Source of the DNA: UBA3103 sp002365855
Lineage (GTDB): Bacteria > Bacillota > Desulfotomaculia > Desulfotomaculales > Pelotomaculaceae
Assembly (NCBI GenBank): GCA_030627625.1
Contig: DAOURR010000002.1
Span: 1-64,000, forward strand
DNA length: 64,000 nucleotides
Direction: 5' to 3'
The translations under genes and the position numbers were made by a program. Shown piece by piece: positions 43,115-51,889 of the stretch. The notes under the pieces are model-generated. The model searched no databases. It saw nothing but the letters and a program-made list of their open reading frames with translations, and was not told the DNA's origin. Each line of letters starts with the position of its first letter. Positions within the stretch are counted from its first letter, which is position 1.

Positions 43115-44389
43115 TTAGTTCTCTTTGTCACCCAGGCTCCCAAGAGCTTTTTCCAGGTTGCCGCAATTCTCCCAAGGTCCTATAGTCGCAAATGAGAAGC
43201 AAGAAGGATTTAGCATTTTCACTGCCAGTTCATGAATATCTGAAGTTGTAACCTTGTTTAGTTTTTTCACTATTTCATCCGGTGACATGACTTTACCGAG
43301 GTACAGCTGGGACTTTCCAAGCCTGCTCATGCGTGTGCTAACATTCTCCAGGCTTAAAAAGAGATTTCCTTTGAGCTGGTCCTTCGCTCTTTGAAGCTCA
43401 TCCTCCTTAACCCCATTAGACTGTATTATCTTAATCTGCTTAAATATTAAGTCTAAAACCTCATCTACGTTTTGCTTGCTCAAGCCGGCATATATGCAAA
43501 ACAGGCCGGTATCATGGTAAGAACTGTGATATGAATAAACAGAGTACACCAGACCCCTTTGTTCCCTGATTTCCTGAAACAGCCTGGAGCTGATGCCCCC
43601 ACCCAGGATGGTGTTAATCATTTGAAATACATATATATCCTTATTATTTAGACTTAAACCGGGAGTGCCGACACACAGGTGTACCTGTTCTGTTTCTTTG
43701 CTGCGGCATATAATATCCCGCCGGGGTGATGGAGATGTCAAGACCCTGGACTGTTCGGTCCCTTTTCGCCCTTCTAATACTTTTCTGATTTTTTTTACCG
43801 CATCTTCGTGTTCAATATTGCCAGCTACAGCTACAACAATTTTTGAAGGGTTGTAGTAGTTTTGATAATATTGAAAAAGCCTATCCCTGGAAAGCCCGCT
43901 AATTACCTCCGCGGTCCCGATTATAGGCTGACCTAGCGCATGGCCATTCCACATTGAACTTGCAAATATATCGTGTACAAGTTCATCTGGAGTATCCTCG
44001 TACATTTTTATTTCTTCAATTATTACATTTCTTTCCCTGTCAATATCCTTAGCCTCGAATTTTGATTCAAACAGCATATCGCTTAGGAGATCTACCGCCA
44101 GGTCAAAGTGCTCATCAAGCACCCTGGCATAGTAACAAGTGTACTCTTTGGTCGTAAAAGCGTTTAACTGTCCTCCCACTGCGTCGAGTTCCTCAGCAAT
44201 ATCTTTAGCTGTTCTTTTTGATGTCCCCTTAAACATCATGTGCTCAATAAAGTGAGATATACCGTTTATTTCCTGGCTTTCGTACCTGGAGCCTATATCA
44301 ACAAAAAAGCCTATTGATATCGAGCGGACGTGTGGTATTGTTTCCGTAAGGATATGCGCATTATTGTCGAGGGTGACCCTCTTAAACAT
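43115..44389 (-). CDS. mlpA: M16 family zinc peptidase (MlpA/YmxG-like)
   Basis: This 424-residue insulinase-type peptidase has the inverted zinc motif HFIEH at 46-50 with the distal glutamate near 125 (ERNVIIEEIKMYED). The C-terminal half-domain has GLVYSVYSYHSSY near 278-290. It is a single-copy bacterial peptidase resembling mitochondrial processing peptidase beta. In B. subtilis the gene next to pnp-ylxY is mlpA (ymxG), linked to regulation of degradative enzymes. The gene order here matches. The start is ATG 44389 behind AAGGAGG. Confidence 0.93.
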   Translation of the reverse strand: MFKRVTLDNNAHILTETIPHVRSISIGFFVDIGSRYESQEINGISHFIEHMMFKGTSKRTAKDIAEELDAVGGQLNAFTTKEYTCYYARVLDEHFDLAVDLLSDMLFESKFEAKDIDRERNVIIEEIKMYEDTPDELVHDIFASSMWNGHALGQPIIGTAEVISGLSRDRLFQYYQNYYNPSKIVVAVAGNIEHEDAVKKIRKVLEGRKGTEQSRVLTSPSPRRDIICRSKETEQVHLCVGTPGLSLNNKDIYVFQMINTILGGGISSRLFQEIREQRGLVYSVYSYHSSYHDTGLFCIYAGLSKQNVDEVLDLIFKQIKIIQSNGVKEDELQRAKDQLKGNLFLSLENVSTRMSRLGKSQLYLGKVMSPDEIVKKLNKVTTSDIHELAVKMLNPSCFSFATIGPWENCGNLEKALGSLGDKEN

Positions 44390-44671
44390 TAAATGGAAAC
44401 CTCCTTATTAAGCTGTCAATTAAAATTATTCGTTAAAGTTGTGACTTTTCCTTTATATGCTATGAAATTTAGACAACACTTGGTAAATGCTTCTAATACT
44501 AATAGAATTATTTAGCTAAAAAGGAATATGCCTTCCTTCCTAAAATGTTCCCCTATTTTGATTCCATTATTTATCTCTGATGAATATGAAGTTAATTCCC
44601 TAAATCCACAGTGTTACGTTCAAATACAAACCAGGCAGAAATCCTCTCTTGTTTATCCGATCAATGGTATC

Positions 44672-45427
44672 TTAAGCCTTTTTATTTTCAAGCCCTACCA
44701 GTAGTTCTGATACTTTTACCAGTTCATAGCCCTGATACTTAAGTTCCTTAATTACTTGTGGAAGGGCTTGAACTGTCGGTGCCGTAGGGTGCATAAGCAC
44801 TATTCCCCCGTTGTGCGCTTTATCAATAACACGCTTGACTATTACGGAGGGTTCCGGGCGCTGCCAGTCAATAGTGTCGATGCTCCATAGAATTGTAGTA
44901 TATCCCGATTCCTCGGCTGCTTTCAAAACCACATCTCCCCGCTCACCGTATGGCGGCGCGAAAAGGGTGGGTTTGCCACCCGTAATCCTAGTTAAAACTA
45001 CTTCTGTTTTTTTTATTTCGTCTATATTAGCTGACTTGGATATCCTGTCGGGATGAGGATGAGAGTATCCATGGCTGCCAATTTCAAGTCCGGACTGAAA
45101 TATTTCACGAGTAAGCTCAGGGTAATCCTCTGCCCATTGCCCTCCAATAAATAATGTTGCCGCTACTTGGTTTTCCTTTAAAATCTCAATAATTTGCGGA
45201 ACATATTCCTCTCCCCATACAACATTAAAAGTCAGTGAGATCTTTTTCTCACTGGAACTGCCACGGTAAACAGGAGCCATGGTGGTAGTATCTGGTCCTC
45301 CCCAAAACTTAACCATGCTCCCCACGATTAAAAATATTGCTGCCAGGACCATCAAAACTAGCGGAATTCGTTTTTTCCTAACCAGGGCAAATAACAACAA
45401 AGTACCACCCCCACAATTGCTTTTCAT
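44672..45427 (-). CDS. ylxY: Polysaccharide deacetylase-like protein (YlxY type)
   Basis: The protein has an N-terminal membrane anchor (about residues 18-38) followed by a NodB-homology domain. The zinc-binding HGYSHPH (H-x3-H) is present. The first motif, normally TFDDG, reads LTFNVVWGEE, so the catalytic base aspartate is missing, as in other YlxY/PdaB-like proteins. FAPPYGERGD and a late IVLMHPT complete the fold. The start is uncertain: ATG 45427 or TTG 45400 behind GGGGGTGG; the 45520 ATG lies before the pnp terminator and is unlikely. The pnp-ylxY-mlpA order is as in Bacillus. Confidence 0.85.
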   Translation of the reverse strand: MKSNCGGGTLLLFALVRKKRIPLVLMVLAAIFLIVGSMVKFWGGPDTTTMAPVYRGSSSEKKISLTFNVVWGEEYVPQIIEILKENQVAATLFIGGQWAEDYPELTREIFQSGLEIGSHGYSHPHPDRISKSANIDEIKKTEVVLTRITGGKPTLFAPPYGERGDVVLKAAEESGYTTILWSIDTIDWQRPEPSVIVKRVIDKAHNGGIVLMHPTAPTVQALPQVIKELKYQGYELVKVSELLVGLENKKA

Positions 45428-45463
45428 AGATCCTATGCCTTTGGGAGTGTATAAATTATTTAA

Positions 45464-45489
45464 ATAAAAAACCTCTCCATAAGAGGTTT
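45464..45489 (-). terminator. Terminator after pnp
   Basis: AAACCTCT-TATGG-AGAGGTTT then TTTATTT on the minus strand, 230 bases past the pnp stop and just before ylxY. Confidence 0.78.
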
Positions 45490-45630
45490 GATGGCTGATA
45501 GTAAACCTATTGACATTCATAAGTTGGGGTTATTCCTTTGGCAGAAGGTGTGTCCCCTTTCCTTGAACCGATGCTTTTGCAACGAAGTAACTGGTTTCAA
45601 CATTTTACATTATTTTAATTTGTCGAAGGT

Positions 45631-45658
45631 CTTAAACCTCTTTATAAAGAGGTTTAAG
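45631..45658 (-). repeat. Perfect 28-base palindrome between pnp and ylxY
   Basis: The sequence reads identically on both strands (arms CTTAAACCTCTTTA / TAAAGAGGTTTAAG) and shares AAACCTCT/AGAGGTTT with the terminator 150 bases further downstream. It could be a transcript-end hairpin, a processing site for RNase III, or a DNA-binding site. Confidence 0.8.
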
Positions 45659-45716
45659 AGCCGCTCGCTACCTTCAAGAACTGCCGCTAACACCATATTA
45701 ATTTTGATATGAGTAT

Positions 45717-47921
45717 CTATGCCCTGGACGTATTCCTGCTCTTAGGCCGTTGAAACTTGTCCTCTCTTGGCAAACCACCTTCCGGAGGAGGAACTGCATC
45801 CTTCTTGGATAGTTTCAACCGGCCCTGGTTATCATATCCTATGACTTTTACTATGATTTTATCCCCTTCTTTGACGACGTCTTCAACCTTATTCACACGG
45901 TGGTGTTCAAGTTGGGAAATATGAACAAGGCCCTCTTTTCCCTGAAGTCCAATAACTCCGGGTATGATTTCAACAAAGCAGCCAAAATCAGTTACCTTCG
46001 TTACCCTGCCTGTGAAAATTTCACCAGCCTGAACTTCCTTCGTAAGGGACTCAATTATTTGAAGAGCCATTTTACCCTTTTCCTGATCCACAGATGCTAT
46101 GAATACCCTGCCATCGTCTTCAATATCTATATCTGCTCCAGTTTCTTCAACGATCTTTTTAATGATCTTGCCGCCTGGCCCAATAACGTCACGGATCTTA
46201 TCCGGGTCAATAGTAATTTGAATAATCCTTGGAGCATTTGGTGATAGTTCCGGACGTGGCGCTGAAATAACCTCTATCATTTTCCGCATAATGTGCATTC
46301 TTCCTTTGTGCGCTTGAGCAAGGGCTCTTTCAAATATATCTCTTGTAATGCCGGGAATCTTGATATCCATCTGTAAAGAGGTAATGCCTTTCTCTGTGCC
46401 GGAAACTTTAAAATCCATGTCACCAAGATGATCTTCAAAACCCTGTATATCGGTTAAAACCGTGAAGACCTCATCTTCTGATATTAAACCCATGGCAACA
46501 CCTGCAACCGGCGCACTAATAGGCACCCCCGCATCCATTAAAGCAAGGCTGCTGCCGCAGACACTGCCCATGGAAGTTGAGCCATTAGATTCCAATGCCT
46601 CCGATACAATTCTTATGGTATAGGGAAATTCTTCTTCAGGCGGAATTACCGCTTGAAGTGACCGCTCAACCAGAGCACCGTGACCAATTTCACGACGCCC
46701 GGCAGAACGCATGGGTCTTGTTTCACCTACACTAAATGGCGGAAAATTGTAGTGATGCATGAACCGTTTTGATTCTTCCACACCCAGTCCATCAAGGATC
46801 TGCTCTTCTGAAATTGTGCCTAAAGTCACCACAGACAGAATTTGAGTTTGCCCACGGGTAAACAGGCCTGATCCGTGAGGACTCGGCAACACGCCTACCT
46901 CTACCGTTATCGGCCGAACCTCATCCAGTGCCCGACCGTCAATTCGCTGGCCTTCCACGGCAATTAGCCGTCTTACAAGTCTTTTTTCAATATTGTCCAG
47001 TATTTTTTTAATCGTACCTTCATCTTCCGGATACTGTTCGGCAAACTGCTGCAGTAATTCGCCTTTTACTTCATCCAGATATCGGTCTCTAGCCTGTTTT
47101 AAAAGCCTTTCGTTTGCACACCTGCGCAGCACGGCATCCAGCCTTTCGGTAATAGGGCCGCTCACCGCTTCCAGCAGTTCGCTTTCAGGTTCAATTATTT
47201 CAGGAACTATTTTTTCCTTGGCTAATCCCAAACCAAGAGCTTCTTCCCGGAAGCTTTCAATAAAGTCTACTATATTCTTAACCGCTTCATGACCATGTAT
47301 AATAGCTTCAAGAACTATATCCTCCGGAACTTCCTTTGCATCAGCTTCAACCATCATCACAGCGTCCTTTGTTCCGGCAACCACTAGGCTCATTTCGCTT
47401 TGCGCCGTCTGCTCTAAAAGAGGATTTATTATAAACTTTCCATCGATGAGCCCTACAATAACACCCCCTATGGGGTGTTTAAGGGGTATTTCTGATATAT
47501 GCAAAGCTGCTGAAGCCCCCACCATTGCCGCTATTTCGGGCGCATGGTCCTGATCAACAGACATTATCGTAGCTATCACCTGAACCTCGTTGCGCAATTC
47601 TTTAGGGAACAGCGGTCTGATAGTCCTGTCAATAAGCCTGCAGGAGAGGACCGCTTTTTCACTTGGACGTCCTTCCCTCTTGATGAATCCGCCTGGTATT
47701 TTACCTACCGCATAAAACCTTTCTTCATAATCCACTGTCAGAGGGAGAAAGTCAAGGCCCGGTCTGACATGTCTCGCCATCGTAGCAGTTACCAGGACTG
47801 CAGTATCGCCATATCGAACAAAGACCGCACCACCGGCCTGCCTTCCCATTCTCCCTGTCTCTAACGTCATACTTCTTCCACCAATAGTAACTTCTTTACT
47901 TAATACTGTATTCTCAAACAT
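45717..47921 (-). CDS. pnp: Polyribonucleotide nucleotidyltransferase (PNPase)
   Basis: This is a 734-residue enzyme with two RNase PH-like domains (first from GRSMTLETGRMGRQAGG, second with RREIGHGALVERSLQ near 415), an all-helical linker, a KH domain (DVIGPGGKIIKKIVEETGADIDI near 568-590), and a C-terminal S1 domain (GRVTKVTDFGCFVEI near 630). It degrades RNA 3'-5' by phosphorolysis and partners with RNases Y and J and helicase CshA. It lies downstream of rpsO, the universal order. Length is normal. Confidence 0.98.
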   Translation of the reverse strand: MFENTVLSKEVTIGGRSMTLETGRMGRQAGGAVFVRYGDTAVLVTATMARHVRPGLDFLPLTVDYEERFYAVGKIPGGFIKREGRPSEKAVLSCRLIDRTIRPLFPKELRNEVQVIATIMSVDQDHAPEIAAMVGASAALHISEIPLKHPIGGVIVGLIDGKFIINPLLEQTAQSEMSLVVAGTKDAVMMVEADAKEVPEDIVLEAIIHGHEAVKNIVDFIESFREEALGLGLAKEKIVPEIIEPESELLEAVSGPITERLDAVLRRCANERLLKQARDRYLDEVKGELLQQFAEQYPEDEGTIKKILDNIEKRLVRRLIAVEGQRIDGRALDEVRPITVEVGVLPSPHGSGLFTRGQTQILSVVTLGTISEEQILDGLGVEESKRFMHHYNFPPFSVGETRPMRSAGRREIGHGALVERSLQAVIPPEEEFPYTIRIVSEALESNGSTSMGSVCGSSLALMDAGVPISAPVAGVAMGLISEDEVFTVLTDIQGFEDHLGDMDFKVSGTEKGITSLQMDIKIPGITRDIFERALAQAHKGRMHIMRKMIEVISAPRPELSPNAPRIIQITIDPDKIRDVIGPGGKIIKKIVEETGADIDIEDDGRVFIASVDQEKGKMALQIIESLTKEVQAGEIFTGRVTKVTDFGCFVEIIPGVIGLQGKEGLVHISQLEHHRVNKVEDVVKEGDKIIVKVIGYDNQGRLKLSKKDAVPPPEGGLPREDKFQRPKSRNTSRA

Positions 47922-48032
47922 TTAAGGGCCAAACCTCCTGTATAAGTAGAAAATTTAAATTAACTTATAATATTTCTCTGATTTTTATATTATCTCCTTC
48001 TTGCGAATGAAAAAATACATTAAACCTTAGAC

Positions 48033-48059
48033 GAAAATGAAGCGGGAACATCCCGCTTC
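48033..48059 (-). terminator. Terminator after rpsO
   Basis: A perfect 9-bp stem, GAAGCGGGA / TCCCGCTTC, with a three-base loop, then ATTTTCG on the minus strand, 10 bases past the rpsO stop. The weak T-run may allow some read-through into pnp. Confidence 0.78.
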
Positions 48060-48069
48060 ATTAAATTTA

Positions 48070-48339
48070 TTACTTTCTTAAACCGAGTTTTTCAATTAGT
48101 TTACGATACCTGTCGAATTGACGATCTCGTAGATAATTGAGCAGAGCCCTTCTCTGACCGACCATTTTTAACAGACCCCTGCGGGAGTGATGATCGCCCT
48201 TGTGAAGCTTCAGGTGCTCTGTCAGAGTGTTTATTCTTTCGGTTAAAATAGCAACCTGCACTTCAGGGGATCCAGTGTCATTCTCATGTGTTTTGTGCTT
48301 GGAAATAACGTTTTGCTTTTGTTCGGTAGTCAAGGCCAT
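48070..48339 (-). CDS. rpsO: 30S ribosomal protein S15
   Basis: This 89-residue protein is recognisable throughout: MALTTEQKQNVI, HENDTGSPEVQVAILTERI, LKLHKGDHHSRRGLL, and GQRRALLNYLRDRQFDRY. S15 binds 16S rRNA early in small-subunit assembly. ATG 48339 follows AAAAGGAGGTG; an ATG 13 codons upstream is not used. Here a two-gene cassette replaces ribF as the immediate upstream neighbour. Confidence 0.98.
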   Translation of the reverse strand: MALTTEQKQNVISKHKTHENDTGSPEVQVAILTERINTLTEHLKLHKGDHHSRRGLLKMVGQRRALLNYLRDRQFDRYRKLIEKLGLRK

Positions 48340-48426
48340 GCCGCTCACCTCCTTTTTATTGAAATCGCTGCAGGCCAAGCAAACCGCTGGAGAAACATGT
48401 TCCCTAGCCTACAGTTCATCGGGAGT

Positions 48427-48648
48427 CTATTTCCCAATTATAGTAATTACCAGGCGTCCGCCCGGTATATCTTTAGCAACTATATCAAAAATCCGTCCTG
48501 ACTTAGCGAAAAACCCTCTAAAGCGGGTTGCAGTGGGAATTTTTCCAGGTATCCCGCTGGCGGCGTTGATGATATCTACCGTCATAATATTTTCTTGTCT
48601 CATGTCCCGCAAGCGCTTCCGGGCGTGTTCAGTGATAATAACTCTCAT
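48427..48648 (-). CDS. Small protein, 73 aa, DUF4258-like
   Basis: The protein reads like the DUF4258 pattern: an N-terminal ITEHARKRLRDM (residues 5-16), a middle VDIINAASG helix, then two strands ending IFDIVAKDIPGGRLVITIIGK. DUF4258 and related RelE-like folds include toxins and stress proteins, but catalytic residues are not evident. It is 15 bases downstream of the 74-aa gene and 48 bases upstream of the rpsO ribosome-binding region, all on one strand. Family assignment is by pattern only. Confidence 0.6.
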   Translation of the reverse strand: MRVIITEHARKRLRDMRQENIMTVDIINAASGIPGKIPTATRFRGFFAKSGRIFDIVAKDIPGGRLVITIIGK

Positions 48649-48663
48649 AAGTAACCCTAATTA

Positions 48664-48888
48664 TTATCCATGCGACTTATATGCCGGTTCATCATCCTCT
48701 TGGGTGAGGAAAGCATACAGCGCATCCTGGAAGGCTGCCAACCGGACATCATTCATATTAGACTGTAAATATATCACCTCGAGTTCTTTCTTCAATGACT
48801 GAAACTCTTCACTCAAACAGATCAGAGCAATGTGATTAAGCCATTTCCTGATTTCTTCGTCCGGGAAGCCAAATCTAGGAACTCCCAT
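48664..48888 (-). CDS. Small helical protein, 74 aa, unknown
   Basis: An acidic, mostly helical protein (EEIRKWLNHIALICLSEEFQS; LAAFQDALYAFLTQEDDEP) without a membrane segment. No family is recognised. AAAGGAGAC lies eight bases before ATG 48888. It heads a two-gene cassette with the DUF4258-like gene, driven by a strong promoter and a palindrome. A regulator/effector or antitoxin/toxin arrangement is possible but not shown. Confidence 0.6.
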   Translation of the reverse strand: MGVPRFGFPDEEIRKWLNHIALICLSEEFQSLKKELEVIYLQSNMNDVRLAAFQDALYAFLTQEDDEPAYKSHG

Positions 48889-48952
48889 GACTTATGTCTC
48901 CTTTAAAAAACGGGAATCCATCAATATGTTACCCGTCTTAAAATACAGGATT

Positions 48953-48992
48953 TTAACGCGTTAATTGTAGCATAACCAGGCATTAATGTAAA
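48953..48992 (-). promoter_or_regulatory. Promoter with palindromic operator for the two-gene cassette / rpsO
   Basis: TTTACA, 17 bases, TACAAT on the minus strand (48964-48992), with a TGC extension. The 12-base perfect palindrome TTAACGCGTTAA (48953-48964) lies at the start point, where a repressor would block transcription. A second palindrome, CACAATTATATTGTG, lies at 49003-49017, upstream of the -35. Confidence 0.72.
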
Positions 48993-49029
48993 CGTTGCCT
49001 CTCACAATTATATTGTGCCAGGATCTTTT

Positions 49030-49968
49030 TTATTCCTTTGCTTCCGACCATTCCTTCCTGGCCTCATGGATATCTCTGTGTATCTGTTGAACAAGGTCGG
49101 AAGGTGATGCAAACCTTTTTTCACCTCTTAGACGCCTCGTGTAATTAATTTTTATCTGCTTACCGTACAGATTTTGATAGAAGTCAAGCAGATGCACTTC
49201 GATATTCTTTGATTTGCATTTAAACGTCGGTTTGATGCCGATATTAGCAACTCCATAGTAGATATCACCGTTAACATTTACCTTAGCTGAATATACACCA
49301 TTAGCAGGTATTAAATATTTTTCATCGATTTCAATATTGGCCGTTGGAAAACCAAGTGTTGTACTTCCGCGCCTGTCCCCGGCAACTACCTCTCCTTCAG
49401 TAAACGGATAATAACCAAGAAACTTAGCTGCTTCCGCTACTTCACCATTAATTATCAACTTCCTGATCAGGGTACTGCTCACAGCTTTTCCTTCCACCAT
49501 AACAGGCGGGATCACCCTCACACGGTAATCATGCTTAACAGAAAGCTTTTCCAGCAGATCTGGTGTTCCCCGTCCACAATGGCCAAAGGTATAATTATAA
49601 CCTACTACGATGCCCTTACTTTCCAGTTCGTCACAAAGGACTTTTTTGATAAAATCCCCAGGCGCCATGCGCGCCAGTGTTAGATCAAAAGGTATTAGTA
49701 ACAGGACATCCACGCCCATTTTTGCAATCAAACTTTGTTTTGACTCCTGAGAAAGAAGTTGTGGCGGACAGTTTCCCGGATTTAAAACTGCAAGAGGATG
49801 AGGATGAAAGGTAAAAACAGCCGGCGTGCCATCAATTGATCTTGCTAGTGTCACCAGTTCCTCAAGAAGTTTCTGGTGGCCGAGGTGTACTCCGTCAAAG
49901 TTCCCAAGTCCAATCACAAACCTGCTGTGTTTATCCTTGAGACTCAGCCAGCTATTGTAAACCTGCAT
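49030..49968 (-). CDS. ribF: Bifunctional riboflavin kinase / FAD synthetase
   Basis: This is a 312-residue enzyme. The N-terminal nucleotidyltransferase has IGLGNFDGVHLGHQKLLEE near 18-36 and GYNYTFGHCGRGTPDLL near 121. The C-terminal flavokinase has GDRRGSTTLGFPTANI near 185 and NGVYSA. It makes FMN and FAD. ATG 49968 is used because GGGGG lies about eight bases upstream; an upstream frame to 50004 would run into truB. It follows truB by 14 bases. Confidence 0.96.
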   Translation of the reverse strand: MQVYNSWLSLKDKHSRFVIGLGNFDGVHLGHQKLLEELVTLARSIDGTPAVFTFHPHPLAVLNPGNCPPQLLSQESKQSLIAKMGVDVLLLIPFDLTLARMAPGDFIKKVLCDELESKGIVVGYNYTFGHCGRGTPDLLEKLSVKHDYRVRVIPPVMVEGKAVSSTLIRKLIINGEVAEAAKFLGYYPFTEGEVVAGDRRGSTTLGFPTANIEIDEKYLIPANGVYSAKVNVNGDIYYGVANIGIKPTFKCKSKNIEVHLLDFYQNLYGKQIKINYTRRLRGEKRFASPSDLVQQIHRDIHEARKEWSEAKE

Positions 49969-49982
49969 TAATAAACCCCCTA

Positions 49983-50915
49983 TTATTGCCTTGCCAGGAC
50001 ACAAAGCGGTTTAAAAAAAAGCCTATCCCTATCCTCTGGATCGAGAGCTGTCTCTGCAATAGCTAATAGTTTCTCTGAACCCATCAGCCGGACCAGATCA
50101 CCCTCAGCTAAATACTCCGGCATCCCTGCAACTCCCGGAAGATATAATTTTGAACCAGAGAGGACCGCTGACAGTGCCCCGTTATTTACAAGCACTTTAG
50201 GCAAGCCAGAAAGCACAAAGTCCACAGGCATAATCAATTCTTTCAGCTGCTGGCCCTGTCTAAAATTCTTGATGTCTTCAAGAGTCTTTGAATCTTTCAG
50301 GCTAAAAGAGCCCGCTCTTGTGCGCACAAGGAAAGACATATAAGCTCCATAGCCAAGATGCCTGCCCAAATCGTTACAGAGTGACCGGACATATGTACCT
50401 TTAGAACAGGTCAGGTGAATCAGAGCCCTAGGATTCGGACTGCCCCAGCCAGTCCCACAGATAAATTCCAATGAATATATCTTTATAGATCTTTCCGGAC
50501 GCTCTACCGAAATACCAGCCCTGGCCAACTGGTAAAGTTTTTTACCCTTCCACTTCAGGGCGGAAGTCATCGGCGGGACCTGCTGGATCACACCTGTGAA
50601 TACAGGCAGAGCTGACCGGACAGCATTTTCATTTAAGTTTGATGCATCGTTCCTGGCAACAACATCCCCATAAGAATCAGCAGATGAAGTAGTCACTCCA
50701 AATGTGATTTCAGTCCGGTACTCCTTGTCGTCTTCAAGCAGAAACCTGGCCAAACGGGTTGCTGTACCCAGACAGATCACCAGAACTCCCGCCGCGCCCG
50801 GGTCGAGCGTTCCTGTATGACCGGCTTTTTTAACACCAAGAGTACGCCGGATGAATTCAACTACATCGTGGGAAGACATTCCCGGCGGTTTAAGCACATT
50901 GATAAACCCGTTCAC
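49983..50915 (-). CDS. truB: tRNA pseudouridine-55 synthase TruB
   Basis: This 310-residue enzyme begins FINVLKPPGMSSHDVVEFIRR. The catalytic aspartate is in KAGHTGTLDPGAAGVLVICLG (residues 31-51). VPPMTSALKWKGKKLYQLAR near 113 and CSKGTYVRSLCNDLG near 177 follow, with a C-terminal PUA-like domain. It modifies U55 of tRNAs. GTG 50915 overlaps the nrnA stop by four bases. Confidence 0.96.
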   Translation of the reverse strand: MNGFINVLKPPGMSSHDVVEFIRRTLGVKKAGHTGTLDPGAAGVLVICLGTATRLARFLLEDDKEYRTEITFGVTTSSADSYGDVVARNDASNLNENAVRSALPVFTGVIQQVPPMTSALKWKGKKLYQLARAGISVERPERSIKIYSLEFICGTGWGSPNPRALIHLTCSKGTYVRSLCNDLGRHLGYGAYMSFLVRTRAGSFSLKDSKTLEDIKNFRQGQQLKELIMPVDFVLSGLPKVLVNNGALSAVLSGSKLYLPGVAGMPEYLAEGDLVRLMGSEKLLAIAETALDPEDRDRLFFKPLCVLARQ

Positions 50916-51889
50916 GGAAGCATACCTCCGGTCGCTTCAACCGCTGCCGCAACAACACTCCCCTGTATCTCACTCAGATCCCCGTACATAACACAGCCAG
51001 CAGCGCGCAGGTGACCTCCGCCGCCAAATTTAGCGGCCAAACGGTTTACATCAACACTATCCTTTGACCTGAAACTAATCTTGTAACTGCCTTCTAAAGT
51101 TTCACGAAAGACCAGACCCACCTGAACACCTTTCAACGACCTTGTATAATTAACCAGACCCTCTGTATGCTCGTCCCCTGCACCACAATTTCGTAGCATC
51201 TCACGGGTTACGGTCATCCAGCATACTTTTTCGCAGGGACTTAAAGATATTTTGCTAATTGCTGCACCCAGTAGGATTAAAGATGCCCTCGGTCTTTCTT
51301 CGTTAAGAAGAATGTTAACTTTGGATGCGGGGACACCAATTTCCATAAGCTCAGCAACCCTGCGGAGTGTACCCGGTGTTGTATTATCATATTGAAACGA
51401 ACCTGTATCAGTTATAATTGCTGTATAAAGACAAATTGCAGCTTCCAGACTTATATCCAACCCCATCAATTTGAATATATCGAATATTATTTCACCAACA
51501 GCTGCGGCGTTAGGCTCAACATACCTGTAAGTTCCAAAGGTAACGGCACTTGCGTGGTGGTCGATGTTTATTACCGCCATATCACTTGCAAGAAGCTCCT
51601 GGTAGCCTCTACCAAGCCTTTCCGGTACTGAACAGTCTAATACTATCAGAGTGTCAAAAGGTCCCTCAGGTGGTTCACCTGCGTGAAAACGTTCTGCGCC
51701 ATTCAGGAACCCGTATATTTCCGGAATAGGATCGGGGCCGGCTATAACGAAATCTTTACCAAGTAATTCAAGTAATGCGCCCATGGCAAGGGCCGAACCA
51801 AGACTATCTCCGTCAGGCATAACATGACCGCAGATTAAAGCGTTTTTTGAACGTCCTATGGCCTGAGCTATTTCCTCTAAATTATTCAT
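50912..51889 (-). CDS. nrnA: Bifunctional oligoribonuclease / pAp phosphatase NrnA
   Basis: This 325-residue DHH-DHHA1 phosphoesterase has CGHVMPDGDSLGSALAMG near 20-37, LDCSVPERLG, the DHH motif in INIDHHASAV near 110-119, and a C-terminal DHHA1 with GGGGHLRAAGC. NrnA degrades 2-5-mer RNAs and dephosphorylates 3'-phosphoadenosine 5'-phosphate. ATG 51889 is preceded by GGAGG and overlaps the rbfA end by eight bases. Confidence 0.94.
   Translation of the reverse strand: MNNLEEIAQAIGRSKNALICGHVMPDGDSLGSALAMGALLELLGKDFVIAGPDPIPEIYGFLNGAERFHAGEPPEGPFDTLIVLDCSVPERLGRGYQELLASDMAVINIDHHASAVTFGTYRYVEPNAAAVGEIIFDIFKLMGLDISLEAAICLYTAIITDTGSFQYDNTTPGTLRRVAELMEIGVPASKVNILLNEERPRASLILLGAAISKISLSPCEKVCWMTVTREMLRNCGAGDEHTEGLVNYTRSLKGVQVGLVFRETLEGSYKISFRSKDSVDVNRLAAKFGGGGHLRAAGCVMYGDLSEIQGSVVAAAVEATGGMLP

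Noticed and set aside
48227..48802. 191-codon plus-strand frame
   Set aside because: Antisense to rpsO and the two small cassette genes, whose starts have good ribosome-binding sites.
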